Shown in pieces: positions 10,386 through 19,569 of a DNA stretch of 64,000 bases. The DNA comes from Blautia wexlerae DSM 19850. Lineage in GTDB: Bacteria; Bacillota; Clostridia; Lachnospirales; Lachnospiraceae. A program made the translations under genes and the position numbers. A model generated the notes under the pieces. The model saw only the letters and a list, made by a program, of their open reading frames with translations, searched no databases and was not told where the DNA came from. The stretch lies in the NCBI RefSeq assembly GCF_025148125.1, contig NZ_CP102267.1, positions 316,001-380,000 of the forward strand. The letters are read 5' to 3'. Positions within the stretch are counted from its first letter, which is position 1. Each line of letters starts with the position of its first letter.

Positions 10386-11867
10386 ATGAAATATTGCGGA
10401 AAGGAAAGAGGAAGCATTACATTATTTCTTGCATTAATACTCAGTCTGCTTTTGTCTCTTGTATGTACAAGTATAGAATCTGTACGTATGGCATCGGCCA
10501 GAACCCAAATACTCAACAGTATGGATATCGGACTTTATTCTGTATTTGGACAGTATGACAGGAAACTTCTTGAGGAATATGATCTGTTTGCGCTGGATGG
10601 TTCCATGGGAGGCGGGCAGCTTAATCTCGCAAAGATCTGCGATAATCTGGAATCCTATATGAAACCGGTGTTAAAGCAGAACAGTCAGAAACTTGAACTG
10701 CATCAGAGCGGACTTACCGGTTACCGGCTTCTGACAGATGAGTGCGGAGAGGTTTTTTATCAGCAGATTGTGCAGTATATGCAGGAAACTCTTGGAAGTC
10801 AGGGGGTACAGCTCCTTCTCAACAAAATGTCTGATCGAGAGAGAAAAACAGAAGAGGCGGATCTGAAAGCGAAACAGGCGGAGACAGGAGGCTCCATCGA
10901 CAGATATGATTCAGAAATGAATCAGGCTTCTCAGAAAAGCCGGCAGGCAGCACAGGAAGCTGAAAACAGGCAGCAACAGGAAGGACAAATATCAACCCAG
11001 CCAGCACCGACGCAGCCACAGGCTGACAATCCCATCAGTATTATAAAAAGAATTATGAAAATGGGAATACTGGAGCTGGTTTTGCCACCCGGACGGGAAA
11101 TTTCCACCCGGACAGTCAGCAAAGACACAATGGTTTCGGGAAGACAGCTGCAACAGGGAATGGAGATGCCGGACGGAGTGACAGCAGATAGCAGTTATAC
11201 TTCCGGGGTTTTGTTTCAGCAGTATCTGATGAATCATCTGGGAAATTACACAGATCCGTCAAAAGAAAGTCTTGCATATCAGATGGAATATGTTTTTGGA
11301 GGAAGAGACAATGATATAGATAACCTTAAATCTGTGGCATCAAAGCTCTTGTTCATCAGAGAAGGCGTAAACTTTGCATGTTTGATGGCAGATAATGTAA
11401 AAAGAACAGAGGCACAGGCACTCGCTGCAGCCATTGCGTCGGGATTTCTGGTTCCTCCGGCAGCAGTAGTGATAGAGTCTGCATTGCTTTTATGCTGGGC
11501 ATTTGCGGAGAGCGTACTGGATGTGAGAGAACTTTTTGCAGGAGGGAAGATTCCCCTTGTAAAAACTTCCGCAGACTGGCAGATTTCGCTGTCTAATCTT
11601 TCAAGTCTGATGGAAGGACTGGATTCCATGCGGAAAAACAATGAACATGGATTGTCCTATGAGGATTACCTTCAGGTTCTGATATTGCCTGTTTCAAAGG
11701 AAAAGAAAGTGATGAGAGCTATGGATATGATCGAAGATGCGATAAGAAAGAAAGGCAGGGCAAATTTTTATATGGATTCCTGTGTTGTAGCTCTGGAGGC
11801 ATTTGCGGAGGTAAAAGCAAACAGGAAAAAGGAATTTCAGGTGATACGTCAGTATTGTTATGAATGA
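10386..11867 (+). CDS. DUF5702 domain protein of the Tad pilus operon
   Basis: 493 residues. The N-terminus (ERGSITLFLALILSLLLSLV) has a short basic stretch followed by a single hydrophobic helix, as in TadE/TadG-type pseudopilins, then a large, mostly soluble region with a Gln/Ala-rich stretch (about 160-215) and hydrophobic stretches near 340-375. It matches my memory of the DUF5702 family, which is found almost only in Tad operons of Firmicutes. A role as a TadG-like minor pilin or tip protein is inferred. An AAGGAGG site lies about 12 nt before the ATG, longer than usual spacing. Confidence 0.75.
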   Translation: MKYCGKERGSITLFLALILSLLLSLVCTSIESVRMASARTQILNSMDIGLYSVFGQYDRKLLEEYDLFALDGSMGGGQLNLAKICDNLESYMKPVLKQNSQKLELHQSGLTGYRLLTDECGEVFYQQIVQYMQETLGSQGVQLLLNKMSDRERKTEEADLKAKQAETGGSIDRYDSEMNQASQKSRQAAQEAENRQQQEGQISTQPAPTQPQADNPISIIKRIMKMGILELVLPPGREISTRTVSKDTMVSGRQLQQGMEMPDGVTADSSYTSGVLFQQYLMNHLGNYTDPSKESLAYQMEYVFGGRDNDIDNLKSVASKLLFIREGVNFACLMADNVKRTEAQALAAAIASGFLVPPAAVVIESALLLCWAFAESVLDVRELFAGGKIPLVKTSADWQISLSNLSSLMEGLDSMRKNNEHGLSYEDYLQVLILPVSKEKKVMRAMDMIEDAIRKKGRANFYMDSCVVALEAFAEVKANRKKEFQVIRQYCYE

Positions 11868-11891
11868 ATTGCTGAAAAGAGGTGTGAAAAG

Positions 11892-12731
11892 ATGCTTTTA
11901 CAGAAAGAAAAACAAAGTATTGAAGAAATCGGAAAAAAAGATAAAAAAATTTATGAAAGGAGAAAAGTCTCTCTAAGCAATATTTACGATCTTTTATTCC
12001 CCCAAAAGAGTCGAAAATATTTTCGGACAAATGCAAAAGAACATATTGGAGAAGTTTCTTCTGTAAAAGTATCTTTCTGCACCTCTTTTCGGGGAAAGAT
12101 TAAGAAGGGAAGTCTGGCAGTAGAAACAGCACTTGTACTGCCGCTGTTCTTCCTGGGAATGGTTACGCTGATTTCGTTTATGGATATATATAAACTGCAG
12201 ACGGAACATCTGACTGCATTGTGTACGAAGGCAAAACAGGCGGGAATGTATGCGTATCTTCCGGGTGGGGACAGTGTTGATGATATTACGCTGCCGGATA
12301 TCTACACGTATAAACCCTTTGGTGGACTGATACCTCTTCCGGATGTTGGAGTTTATAACCATGTAAAAGTCCATGCATGGACAGGAACCGAATTTCCTGA
12401 CAATGGAGGAGAGCAGGGAGAAACAGAACCGATGGTTTATGTAACTGCCTCGGGCAGTGTGTACCATAAAAATCCGGGCTGCAGCTATCTGAATGTTTCA
12501 TTAAAACAAATTCCCGGAAGTTCCGCAAAATCTGCATCCAATAAGTACGGGGAGCATTATTCAGCCTGTGAAATCTGCAGCAGGAATCAGAATCCGGCAG
12601 GAGTGGTATATGTTACGGAACAGGGAAACAGATACCATAATCTGGAGTCCTGCAGTGGGCTGAAACGTTCGGTAAGACTGGTAAAAGCTTCCTCTGTTTC
12701 GGAAATGGGAGCATGTAGCAGGTGTGGCTGA
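11892..12731 (+). CDS. TadE-like pseudopilin with two C-terminal cysteine modules
   Basis: 279 residues, with GAGGTG 7 nt before the ATG. Residues 1-70 are highly basic. Then comes a TadE-type helix (GSLAVETALVLPLFFLGMVT, about 76-95) with the expected Glu, a spacer, and two tandem modules (about 177-236 and 237-279). Each begins VYVT..G..YH and has a C....L core, ending in a CEIC or CSRC pair (YSACEICS; MGACSRCG). These look like the small Cys/His modules found at the ends of some bacterial secreted nucleases and surface proteins, presumably binding metal or forming disulfides. The helix makes it a minor pilin; the modules would be displayed outside. I know of no such fusion by name. Confidence 0.72.
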   Translation: MLLQKEKQSIEEIGKKDKKIYERRKVSLSNIYDLLFPQKSRKYFRTNAKEHIGEVSSVKVSFCTSFRGKIKKGSLAVETALVLPLFFLGMVTLISFMDIYKLQTEHLTALCTKAKQAGMYAYLPGGDSVDDITLPDIYTYKPFGGLIPLPDVGVYNHVKVHAWTGTEFPDNGGEQGETEPMVYVTASGSVYHKNPGCSYLNVSLKQIPGSSAKSASNKYGEHYSACEICSRNQNPAGVVYVTEQGNRYHNLESCSGLKRSVRLVKASSVSEMGACSRCG

Positions 12732-12751
12732 ATTTTGCCGGAGAGATGTAT

Positions 12752-13177
12752 ATGGAGATGAATGGCGTAAAAGAAATATGTATACTTGGATTTCTGGGAA
12801 TAAATTCATGGATAGATATCAGAAAAAAGCAGGTTTCTCTTCTGCTGATCATAATATTTGCAGTCTGCGGAACTGTGTGGACAATATATAGCAGAAGAAA
12901 TGTTCCGGAGGTTCTTATGTGCGTGGGGACAGGTTTTCTCTTTGTGCTGATCAGCATCCTTACAGAAGGTACTATGGGAATGGGCGATGGCTGGCTGCTT
13001 ATGGCACTGGGGACAGTGCTGTACCCGGAAGAATTTTTTTCAACACTTTTTATAGGAATGATCTGCAGTGCAGTATGGTCCGGCATCATGATGATGGGAT
13101 TTTGCAGAAAGGGAAGTACGGAAATACCGTTTGTGCCATTTCTGCTGGCAGGATATCTGGGAGGATTTTTGATATGA
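12752..13177 (+). CDS. Second prepilin peptidase-like protein, A24 family, short
   Basis: About 141 residues from ATG 12752, which has GGAGAG 6 nt upstream; a GTG at 12722 is also in frame and would overlap the previous gene. The two aspartates of A24 proteases are present, in INSWIDIRKKQV and TMGMGDGWLLMALG. Several hydrophobic helices cover the rest. It lacks the N-terminal domain of full PilD enzymes, as usual for TadV/CpaA. It overlaps the next gene by 4 nt (ATGA). Its location directly between two TadE-like genes suggests it serves them, while the first copy serves the Flp pilin; that is inference. Confidence 0.75.
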   Translation: MEMNGVKEICILGFLGINSWIDIRKKQVSLLLIIIFAVCGTVWTIYSRRNVPEVLMCVGTGFLFVLISILTEGTMGMGDGWLLMALGTVLYPEEFFSTLFIGMICSAVWSGIMMMGFCRKGSTEIPFVPFLLAGYLGGFLI

Positions 13178-13635
13178 AAGATAATTTTTGTATAACAAAT
13201 GAATACAGTATAATTCGTAAGGGAAGTTTTACAATCGAGACTGCCTGTGTCATGCCGTTGATTCTGCTGGTGTTGATGGGACTTATCTATCTGAGCTTTT
13301 TTGTACATAACAGGGCATGGCTGACAGCGGCAGCTTATGAATCGGCAGTAAGCGGGAGCATGGAAGGGATTAAGAAAAACGGAGAAATATATGATACTGC
13401 AAGGATGCGCAGTGAGGAGCTGGGGAGTATTGGCTTTTTCGGGGCGGAGAATTTAGGTACCCAGACAAATGTGGGAAAAGAAGTGCAGGTAACCTATGAC
13501 CTGGACACGATCTCGTCGTATGGCAATCTGAGCTGGCATTTGAGGACAGAAGGGAAATCCGCAGTGATAAATCCGGTGAAACATATCCGCAGACTGCGGG
13601 CGGCGCAGGCGGTACTGAGAGAAATGGGGGAATAG
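13174..13635 (+). CDS. TadE-like pseudopilin
   Basis: 153 residues from ATG 13174, which overlaps the stop of the peptidase gene. Basic N-terminus, then GSFTIETACVMPLILLVLMG (about 19-38): the TadE-type helix with the conserved Glu after the processing-like site. The remaining soluble part carries no recognisable domain. Minor pilin or initiation component of the Tad pilus. An open frame extends upstream to 12919, but that region is the peptidase gene read out of frame. Confidence 0.8.
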   Translation: MKDNFCITNEYSIIRKGSFTIETACVMPLILLVLMGLIYLSFFVHNRAWLTAAAYESAVSGSMEGIKKNGEIYDTARMRSEELGSIGFFGAENLGTQTNVGKEVQVTYDLDTISSYGNLSWHLRTEGKSAVINPVKHIRRLRAAQAVLREMGE

Positions 13636-13641
13636 AATAGT

Positions 13642-15135
13642 ATGCGGACAGAATATAAGAGGGATATGAATCATAATTATCTCATTGTCTATGGTGAGAA
13701 TGAGATCAATACAGATTCCTATCAGGTAAGGATGCTTGCGGGAAATGTGATTCCCTCTCTTCTGAAGTGCAGGATACAGGGGATGGATGGCAGATTTCTT
13801 ATCTATTTTGATATTACTTCGAAACAGGCGGTGAATGTGCTGTATGAAGAAAAGAAGATGGGAGTTGAAGATCTCAGGCTTATTTTCGGTGGTTTTGTAA
13901 AGGCTATGGAAGATGCGGCGGAATATCTGATCAATCCCGGACAGTTTATAATGTCGCCGGAATATATTTATACAGATATTGAAAAAAGACAGATTTATTT
14001 CTGTATGATGCCCGGATATGAGAAGGATATTAAAGAACAGTTTCAGCTTCTGACAGAATATATTCTGCCGAAAATAGACCATCAGGATCAGGATGCGGTA
14101 ATCCTTGGATATGGAGTATATAAAAGAGCAATGGAAGACAGTTTTCATCTGGAGCATATTAAAGAAGAATTATATAAAACTCAGAGTTCAGATGTAAATG
14201 GGGAGAAGAAAGAAAAAATAAATGCAAAAAAGACAGAGCAGGAGATGGAGTTTGCAGAAGAAGAGACTTTCCCGGAAGATAATGAAAACCGGAATGAATT
14301 TGTAAGAGAAGGAGAAGATTCAAAAGAACCCGGCCGACTGAACCCGGTCGGTGTTATTGTGCCGGCTGCTGTTCTGATCTGTGGACTGGCAGCTGCTATC
14401 CTGAAGGGATATCTGCCACATGTGGAAATGGAAACCATACTTGGTGTAATTGTTATAGCTATAGCGGGTATCATGCTGGGCCTGCGTATTATAAAGACAA
14501 AAAAAGTTTTGCATCTCCCGGAACAGACGTATGCATCAGGAGAAACAGTGAGACACATAGAAAAAATAAGAAATATGCCATCATGGAATAAAACAGAAAA
14601 GAAAACATCAGGGAAAAAATCAGGATGGAAAGAAGCAGAAGGAAAAGCGTCAGAGCAGAAATGGGAGGACAGATTATATGAAAACCTGTCCCAGACAGTG
14701 GAGAGAAATCAGCAAACAAATCAGAGTCAGCCGGTGAATGGGCAGAAAATGTCAGACTGTGGACAAAAAACTTCCGAATCATCCCGGATACATATGGACT
14801 ATGGTGAAACAGTAGTACTATCTGCCGGAACAGTAAGCGGACCTGCAAGTCTGGTGAGCAAAGAACCGGGAGAACTGGCGACCATTTATCTCAATGAAGA
14901 TCTGACTGTGATCGGAAAGTTGGAAACTGCCTGTGATGCGGTGATCAGCCTGCCTACCGTAAGCCGTATCCATGCAAAAATACGAAAAAAAGAAGAAAAC
15001 TATTTCCTTAGTGATATGAATTCCAGAAACGGAACGTCTGTAAATGGAAGATTACTTCGTCCGGATGAGGAATATCAGCTTGAACCGGAAGATGAAGTGG
15101 ATTTTGCACAGGCAAGATATATATTTCTGGAATAA
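13642..15135 (+). CDS. DUF6382 - transmembrane - FHA domain protein
   Basis: 497 residues. Residues 1-170 match the DUF6382 fold as I remember it, then a Lys/Glu-rich linker, two membrane helices (about 233-255 and 264-281), a low-complexity linker and a C-terminal FHA domain (about 415-497) with LPTVSRIHAKI and SDMNSRNGTSVNG, the phosphothreonine-binding core. It is last in the Tad operon, 6 nt after the TadE-like gene. FHA proteins commonly tie secretion machines to Ser/Thr kinases; no kinase gene is in the window. The role as a regulator or scaffold of the pilus is inferred. Confidence 0.8.
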   Translation: MRTEYKRDMNHNYLIVYGENEINTDSYQVRMLAGNVIPSLLKCRIQGMDGRFLIYFDITSKQAVNVLYEEKKMGVEDLRLIFGGFVKAMEDAAEYLINPGQFIMSPEYIYTDIEKRQIYFCMMPGYEKDIKEQFQLLTEYILPKIDHQDQDAVILGYGVYKRAMEDSFHLEHIKEELYKTQSSDVNGEKKEKINAKKTEQEMEFAEEETFPEDNENRNEFVREGEDSKEPGRLNPVGVIVPAAVLICGLAAAILKGYLPHVEMETILGVIVIAIAGIMLGLRIIKTKKVLHLPEQTYASGETVRHIEKIRNMPSWNKTEKKTSGKKSGWKEAEGKASEQKWEDRLYENLSQTVERNQQTNQSQPVNGQKMSDCGQKTSESSRIHMDYGETVVLSAGTVSGPASLVSKEPGELATIYLNEDLTVIGKLETACDAVISLPTVSRIHAKIRKKEENYFLSDMNSRNGTSVNGRLLRPDEEYQLEPEDEVDFAQARYIFLE

Positions 15136-15219
15136 ATGTTTTTACAAAATACAGGAGGTCTGCTACAATTAGTAATGGTACATTGTTTTTGAGATAAAGA
15201 AACAGAAAAGAGGTAAAAC

Positions 15220-15810
15220 TTGGAAGAACTGAAAAAGGCACCGGTTACAGTGCTTCTCATTCTGGCGAATATTCTTGTTTTTACTGCAGTGGAATTTACC
15301 GGAGGATCAGAGGATACCATGCATATGCTTCAGTGCGGAGCGGCATATACTCCCGCCATTATGCAGGGAGAATACTATAGGATCTTTACAAGTATGTTCC
15401 TTCATTTTGGACCGCAGCATCTTGGAAATAACATGCTGGTACTGTTTGTGCTTGGAGGCAGACTGGAGCGTACAGTTGGAAAACTGAAATATCTGCTGAT
15501 CTATCTTCTGGGAGGAATGGGTGGAAATCTGCTGTGTCTGTTCCTGGAACTGGACAGTGCGGATTTTGCAGTTTCGGCAGGTGCATCCGGTGCAGTGTTT
15601 GCTGTGATGGGTGCAATGATCTATGCTGTGATCAGGGGCAGAGGTCATATTGAAGATCTTTCTGCCAGACAGGTAGTGATCATGGCTGCTTTTTCGCTTT
15701 ATTTTGGTTTTACAAGCGAAGGGGTGGACAATGCGGCACATGTAGGCGGTCTTATCTGTGGATTCCTGCTTGCAGTTCTGCTTTATCACCCTTCGCAGCG
15801 TGCAGGATAA
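15220..15810 (+). CDS. Rhomboid-family intramembrane serine protease
   Basis: 196 residues with about six membrane helices. The catalytic pair is visible: Ser in the GASGAVFAVMGAM motif and His in DNAAHVGGLICGF; the HLGNNM motif supplies the oxyanion side. TTG start at 15220 with AGAGG 7 nt upstream. It lies 84 nt after the FHA gene with no terminator that I can see between, so it could be co-transcribed with the pilus operon. The substrate is unknown. Confidence 0.9.
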   Translation: MEELKKAPVTVLLILANILVFTAVEFTGGSEDTMHMLQCGAAYTPAIMQGEYYRIFTSMFLHFGPQHLGNNMLVLFVLGGRLERTVGKLKYLLIYLLGGMGGNLLCLFLELDSADFAVSAGASGAVFAVMGAMIYAVIRGRGHIEDLSARQVVIMAAFSLYFGFTSEGVDNAAHVGGLICGFLLAVLLYHPSQRAG

Positions 15811-15817
15811 CCGACCT

Positions 15818-16501
15818 TTATTCAGGGGATGCCGGCAGATAAATATAAAAGGCAGAACCCTGACCGGGAGTGCTGGAAACCCTGATCTGACCATGGTGTG
15901 CAGAGATGATTTCTGCTGTTACTGCAAGCCCGAGACCGGTTCCTTCCGGTTTATATGTAATGAAGGGATGAAAGATATTCTCAGTCTGCTTATGCGTCAT
16001 ACCACATCCGTTATCTTTAATACAGATGCAGATGCCGGAATCTGCAGGGGTGAGATTTACAATAATCTTTCCGCCTGGCTGATCGATGGCTTCACAGGAA
16101 TTTTTGATCAGGTTAAATATGACCTGACGCATTTTTATCCGGTCAAGAAAAACAGGTGAAGAAGTATGTTCCACATGTATTTCCAGCCGGATTCCCAGAT
16201 AGTCCAGAGTGTTTTTCTGACAGGATAAAACAGTGGTCAGAAATTCCGCGGGATTTACGGGAACAAGAGTAACTGTCTGCGCATGGCTGAAGTCAGAGAG
16301 TTCTTTCAGCAGTTCTTTTACATATTCAAGGTTATCCATAAGACTGTCCCATTGTCTGTAACTGCACAGTTCCGGGTGAGAGGAAGCCATCAACTGAAGT
16401 TCACTGTTGATCAGCGTGACCGGATTACGGATTTCATGTGAAAGTCTGGATAAAAGAAAACGAAAATCTTTTTCTGATTGTTTTGTTATTTCAATCTGCA
16501 T
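15818..16501 (-). CDS. Soluble orphan sensor histidine kinase core
   Basis: 227 residues comprising only the kinase core: H box FLLSRLSHEIRNPVTLI (His at about 22), N box FNLIKNSCEA, G1 DNGCGM, F box IFHPF and G2 GTGLGLAV. No membrane helix and no sensor domain precede the H box, so it is cytoplasmic and its input must come from elsewhere. No response regulator gene is near. It converges on the rhomboid gene with only 7 nt between stops. In clostridia such bare kinases can feed Spo0A; that is a guess. Confidence 0.85.
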   Translation of the reverse strand: MQIEITKQSEKDFRFLLSRLSHEIRNPVTLINSELQLMASSHPELCSYRQWDSLMDNLEYVKELLKELSDFSHAQTVTLVPVNPAEFLTTVLSCQKNTLDYLGIRLEIHVEHTSSPVFLDRIKMRQVIFNLIKNSCEAIDQPGGKIIVNLTPADSGICICIKDNGCGMTHKQTENIFHPFITYKPEGTGLGLAVTAEIISAHHGQIRVSSTPGQGSAFYIYLPASPE

Positions 16502-16640
16502 ATTATCACCTCAGGAAAAGTGTATCATTGTGAACTTTCAGCCGCAACTGATTTCGTCCTGAAAAATTCGCAATAAAACGACAAGTATTACTGATTATTG
16601 CAAATCAAAATCTTGAATTTTAAGAAAGAAGGATTTAAAG

Positions 16641-17054
16641 ATGGAAAATTGTATTTTTTGTAAAATCGCTAATGGAGAGATTCCTGCTGCAACACTTTAT
16701 GAGGATGAGAATTTCAGGGTAATTCTTGACCTGGGCCCGGCGAGTAAGGGACATGCGCTGATCCTTCCGAAATCGCATGCTGCCAATATTTATGAATTAT
16801 CGGATGAAATGGCTGCAAAGGCAATGATTCTTGCAAAGAAAATGGCGACAGCAATGACAGCAGCACTGAAATGTGACGGATTTAATATTGTACAGAATAA
16901 TGGCGAGTGTGCAGGGCAGACAGTGTTTCATTTTCATATGCATCTGATTCCGAGATATAAAGGAGATCAGGTGGGAATCACATGGCACCCGGGTGAACTC
17001 AGTGATGCAGATAAAGAAGAAATCCTGTTAAAAGTAAAGGAGCAGCTGTCCTGA
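16641..17054 (+). CDS. HIT-family nucleotide hydrolase/transferase
   Basis: 137 residues, complete. Begins with the CIFCKIANGEIPA zinc/nucleotide segment and ends with the histidine triad HFHMHLIPRY (about 97-106). HIT proteins hydrolyse nucleoside phosphoramidates and related dinucleotides. Its gene is divergent from the histidine kinase and 26 nt ahead of the sigma-like gene. Confidence 0.93.
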   Translation: MENCIFCKIANGEIPAATLYEDENFRVILDLGPASKGHALILPKSHAANIYELSDEMAAKAMILAKKMATAMTAALKCDGFNIVQNNGECAGQTVFHFHMHLIPRYKGDQVGITWHPGELSDADKEEILLKVKEQLS

Positions 17055-17080
17055 TATTCTGATACAGCACATTGCAAAAG

Positions 17081-17614
17081 ATGGAGAATATAGATTTTGT
17101 AAGTATCTACAGGAAATACCGCTCTCGGGCGTTCAATATTGGAAAATTTATCCTTGGCGATGAAGATGAAGCAGAAGATGTCTGTCAGGATGTATTTGAG
17201 ACTTTGTTTCATATGGGCCGGAGTGTGGATTTTTCAGATGAAAAGAAACTGGAGAATCTGATTGTCAGAATCAGCTACCATAAGGCATCCGATCATCGCA
17301 AAAAGGCCTTCAGGAAATATGAATATGCGAACTCAGATGCGATTCTGGAAATGACAGATATGCGGGTAAGAAAAGGTAATCGTGTAGATGAGATTGTTCT
17401 GAATCTGGAGGCAGCAGGATACCTGCAGTCGATATTTGAAAAACTGAGAGAAAAGAACAGGACAAATTATGAAATCTATGTCAGTGTAACGTTATATGAC
17501 ATACCAACGCGTCTCGTTGCCAGACATTATCATATCACAGAAAATAATGTGAATAACAGAGTCATGAGGACGAGACGCTGGCTTGCCAGGGAATATAAGA
17601 AAATAACCCGGTGA
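17081..17614 (+). CDS. Sigma-70-like RNA polymerase sigma factor (ECF type)
   Basis: 177 residues. Region 2 is recognisable (IYRKYRSRAFNIGKFILGDE and AEDVCQDVFETLF, about 6-45), and region 4 is a weak helix-turn-helix (RLVARHYHITENNVNNRVMR) at the end. ATG 17081 is preferred to an in-frame TTG at 17072; neither has a strong ribosome site. No anti-sigma gene is adjacent, but a small single-helix membrane protein at 18862 might be one. Its stop and the murG stop abut with no gap. Confidence 0.78.
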   Translation: MENIDFVSIYRKYRSRAFNIGKFILGDEDEAEDVCQDVFETLFHMGRSVDFSDEKKLENLIVRISYHKASDHRKKAFRKYEYANSDAILEMTDMRVRKGNRVDEIVLNLEAAGYLQSIFEKLREKNRTNYEIYVSVTLYDIPTRLVARHYHITENNVNNRVMRTRRWLAREYKKITR

Positions 17615-18685
17615 TTACTGTTTATTTACGCAGTCTTCGATCAGTCCGGTGATTTTTTCAATAGAATTCATATGACTGCTTTCTGACATGGCATGAACAT
17701 AGGACTCTCTGTTCTGGTACAGTTCGCGGATTGCGTTTAAAAGTGTGCTTTCTGTAATCTCTTCTTCCTCAAGTACCATGCTGAATCCCTGACGTTCAAA
17801 TGAACGTGCATTGAGGATCTGGTCACCGCGGCTGGCATTTGCAGAAAGCGGGATCAGAAGATTGGGTTTTTTTAAAGCATTCAGTTCACAGATTGCATTG
17901 GCACCTGCGCGGGAGATAACGATATCAGACAGAGCAAACAGATCGGCAAGCTCCTGTTTAATATATTCATACTGTACATATCCTTTTGTGTCTTTGAGAC
18001 TTTCATCCATTTTTCCCTTACCACACAGGTGGATAACCTGAAACTCTTTTAAAAGTTCCGGAAGGATTTTGCGGATATTTTCATTGACAGATGCAGCACC
18101 AAGACTTCCACCGATCACCATAAGAACCGGTTTGTCATCTGTGAAACCACAGAATTCGCGGGCTGCCTCTTTACTTCCGTTTAATAATTCCTGACGGATA
18201 GGAGTACCTGTAAGTACTGCTTTGTCAGCAGGAAGACTTTTTACAGTCTCAGGGAAGTTACAGCATACTTTTGTGGCAGATGGAATGCAGATCTTATTTG
18301 CAAGTCCGGGAGTCATATCTGATTCATGAATGATGGTAGGAATTTTACGTCGACCGGCAGCGATTACAACCGGGACAGTCACGAAGCCACCCTTGGAGAA
18401 AACCACATCTGGTTTTAATTGTTTCAATAATTTTTTGGCCTCACCGAATCCTTTCAGTACACGAAATGGATCTGTGAAGTTTTTCAGATCAAAATAACGT
18501 CTCAGCTTTCCGGATGAGATTCCGTAATAAGGAATATTCATTTCTTCAATAAGCTTTTTTTCGATTCCATCGTAGGATCCGATATAGGAAATTTCGTATC
18601 CAAGCTCCTTAAGGCGTGGGATCAGAGCAATATTCGGAGTCACATGTCCGGCTGTGCCGCCGCCGGTGAGCACAATATGTTTCAT
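17615..18685 (-). CDS. murG: UDP-GlcNAc:lipid I N-acetylglucosaminyltransferase MurG
   Basis: 356 residues, GT28 family, normal length. Adds GlcNAc to undecaprenyl-PP-MurNAc-pentapeptide at the inner face of the membrane to give lipid II. Visible motifs: [16 protein letters not shown] at the N-terminus, [17 protein letters not shown], and [16 protein letters not shown] in the donor-binding half. AGGAGG lies before the ATG. The gene is alone here rather than in a division cluster, as often seen in Lachnospiraceae. Confidence 0.96.
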   Translation of the reverse strand: MKHIVLTGGGTAGHVTPNIALIPRLKELGYEISYIGSYDGIEKKLIEEMNIPYYGISSGKLRRYFDLKNFTDPFRVLKGFGEAKKLLKQLKPDVVFSKGGFVTVPVVIAAGRRKIPTIIHESDMTPGLANKICIPSATKVCCNFPETVKSLPADKAVLTGTPIRQELLNGSKEAAREFCGFTDDKPVLMVIGGSLGAASVNENIRKILPELLKEFQVIHLCGKGKMDESLKDTKGYVQYEYIKQELADLFALSDIVISRAGANAICELNALKKPNLLIPLSANASRGDQILNARSFERQGFSMVLEEEEITESTLLNAIRELYQNRESYVHAMSESSHMNSIEKITGLIEDCVNKQ

Positions 18686-18861
18686 AGAGATTCCTCCTGT
18701 TTTATTCTGAATAGTTACAACAATTCTATAAAAGATTGCAGGGAATCCGGGAATATGTGAAATCCTGCGAAAATGTCCGGATTCATTATTTTATGGAATT
18801 GCTATACGTTACTATTTAATATGAACCCAGGGGGAGAAATTGTCAAGGAAAGTTAAATATT

Positions 18862-19302
18862 ATGAAGAACAAAACAGATATACAGACAAAAAATCAGCAG
18901 ATAGACAAAATACTTCAAGAGCAGTATGATGCTGAAACCAAAATACTTGAATCCGCATTGCTGAACGTAGCAGGCAAAACCTCATGGGATGAATTTCCGG
19001 AAGAATCTGAGGAGAAGATCCGGGCGGGGTATGATCGGCTGATCACCCGACTGAGAGAAACAGGGGATTTCAATGAAGCAGCCAGGGCTGAAAAGACAGG
19101 AAGCACCAGGGCGGCAAAGGAAAAACTTGAAAGTCTTGAGTATGACTGGAACAGGACTCACAGAATCCTGAAATCTGCAGCTGCCGCAGTGGCAGTAGTT
19201 ATGTTGACTGCGCTGGTGGGAATGACTGCTATAGCTGACTGTCGATATCCGGATAAAAATACGCAGACATATCAGAAGACATCCGTTTTTGAAAAAAAAT
19301 AA
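18862..19302 (+). CDS. Small protein with one C-terminal membrane helix, possibly truncated
   Basis: 146 residues, not recognised. A charged N-terminal region (1-105, rich in Glu, Lys, Arg) is followed by one membrane helix (SAAAAVAVVMLTALVGMTAI, about 112-131) and a short tail. This resembles the front half of anti-sigma-like proteins of Lachnospiraceae, which normally have a larger outer domain. The frame ends at an A-rich/T-rich tract (19288-19320, runs of 8 and 7 A then 7 T), the kind of place where a frameshift could have cut it, but I cannot see a clear continuing domain in the other frames. Weak ribosome site. Confidence 0.55.
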   Translation: MKNKTDIQTKNQQIDKILQEQYDAETKILESALLNVAGKTSWDEFPEESEEKIRAGYDRLITRLRETGDFNEAARAEKTGSTRAAKEKLESLEYDWNRTHRILKSAAAAVAVVMLTALVGMTAIADCRYPDKNTQTYQKTSVFEKK

Positions 19303-19518
19303 AAAAATTTTATTTTTTTGTGTGATATTTGCCGATTTGATTCGCATAGTATATGTAATGAAAGTTTGCGAAGCAGAAATCCGGCATTTTATTCTTCGGA
19401 TAAGTGTGCGGATCAAAGGCTCGGAACAAAACGTTATATATTTATGCACTGACCGACAGAGAATCATTAAAATATCGGCAAATTTTTAAAATTCTTACGT
19501 GGCAGATGCAAAGAAAGG

Positions 19519-19558
19519 CAGGAACAGTCGAAAAAAAACTGTTTCTGCTTTTTGTTTT
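19519..19558 (+). terminator. Rho-independent terminator
   Basis: CAGGAACAG (19519-19527) pairs with CTGTTTCTG (19539-19547), then a T-rich run. It ends transcription from the 18862 gene. The 425-nt gap 19303-19727 otherwise holds the promoter of the next gene and no coding sequence I can support. Confidence 0.7.
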
Positions 19559-19569
19559 CAGAAAAGATA

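Noticed and set aside
12919..13173. Long N-terminal extension of the second TadE-like gene
   Set aside because: It is the peptidase gene read out of frame; the true start at 13174 overlaps the peptidase stop.
19289..19489. 66-codon frame after the 18862 gene as a separate gene or its frameshifted rest
   Set aside because: No ribosome site and no recognisable domain; mentioned only as a possibility in the gene entry.
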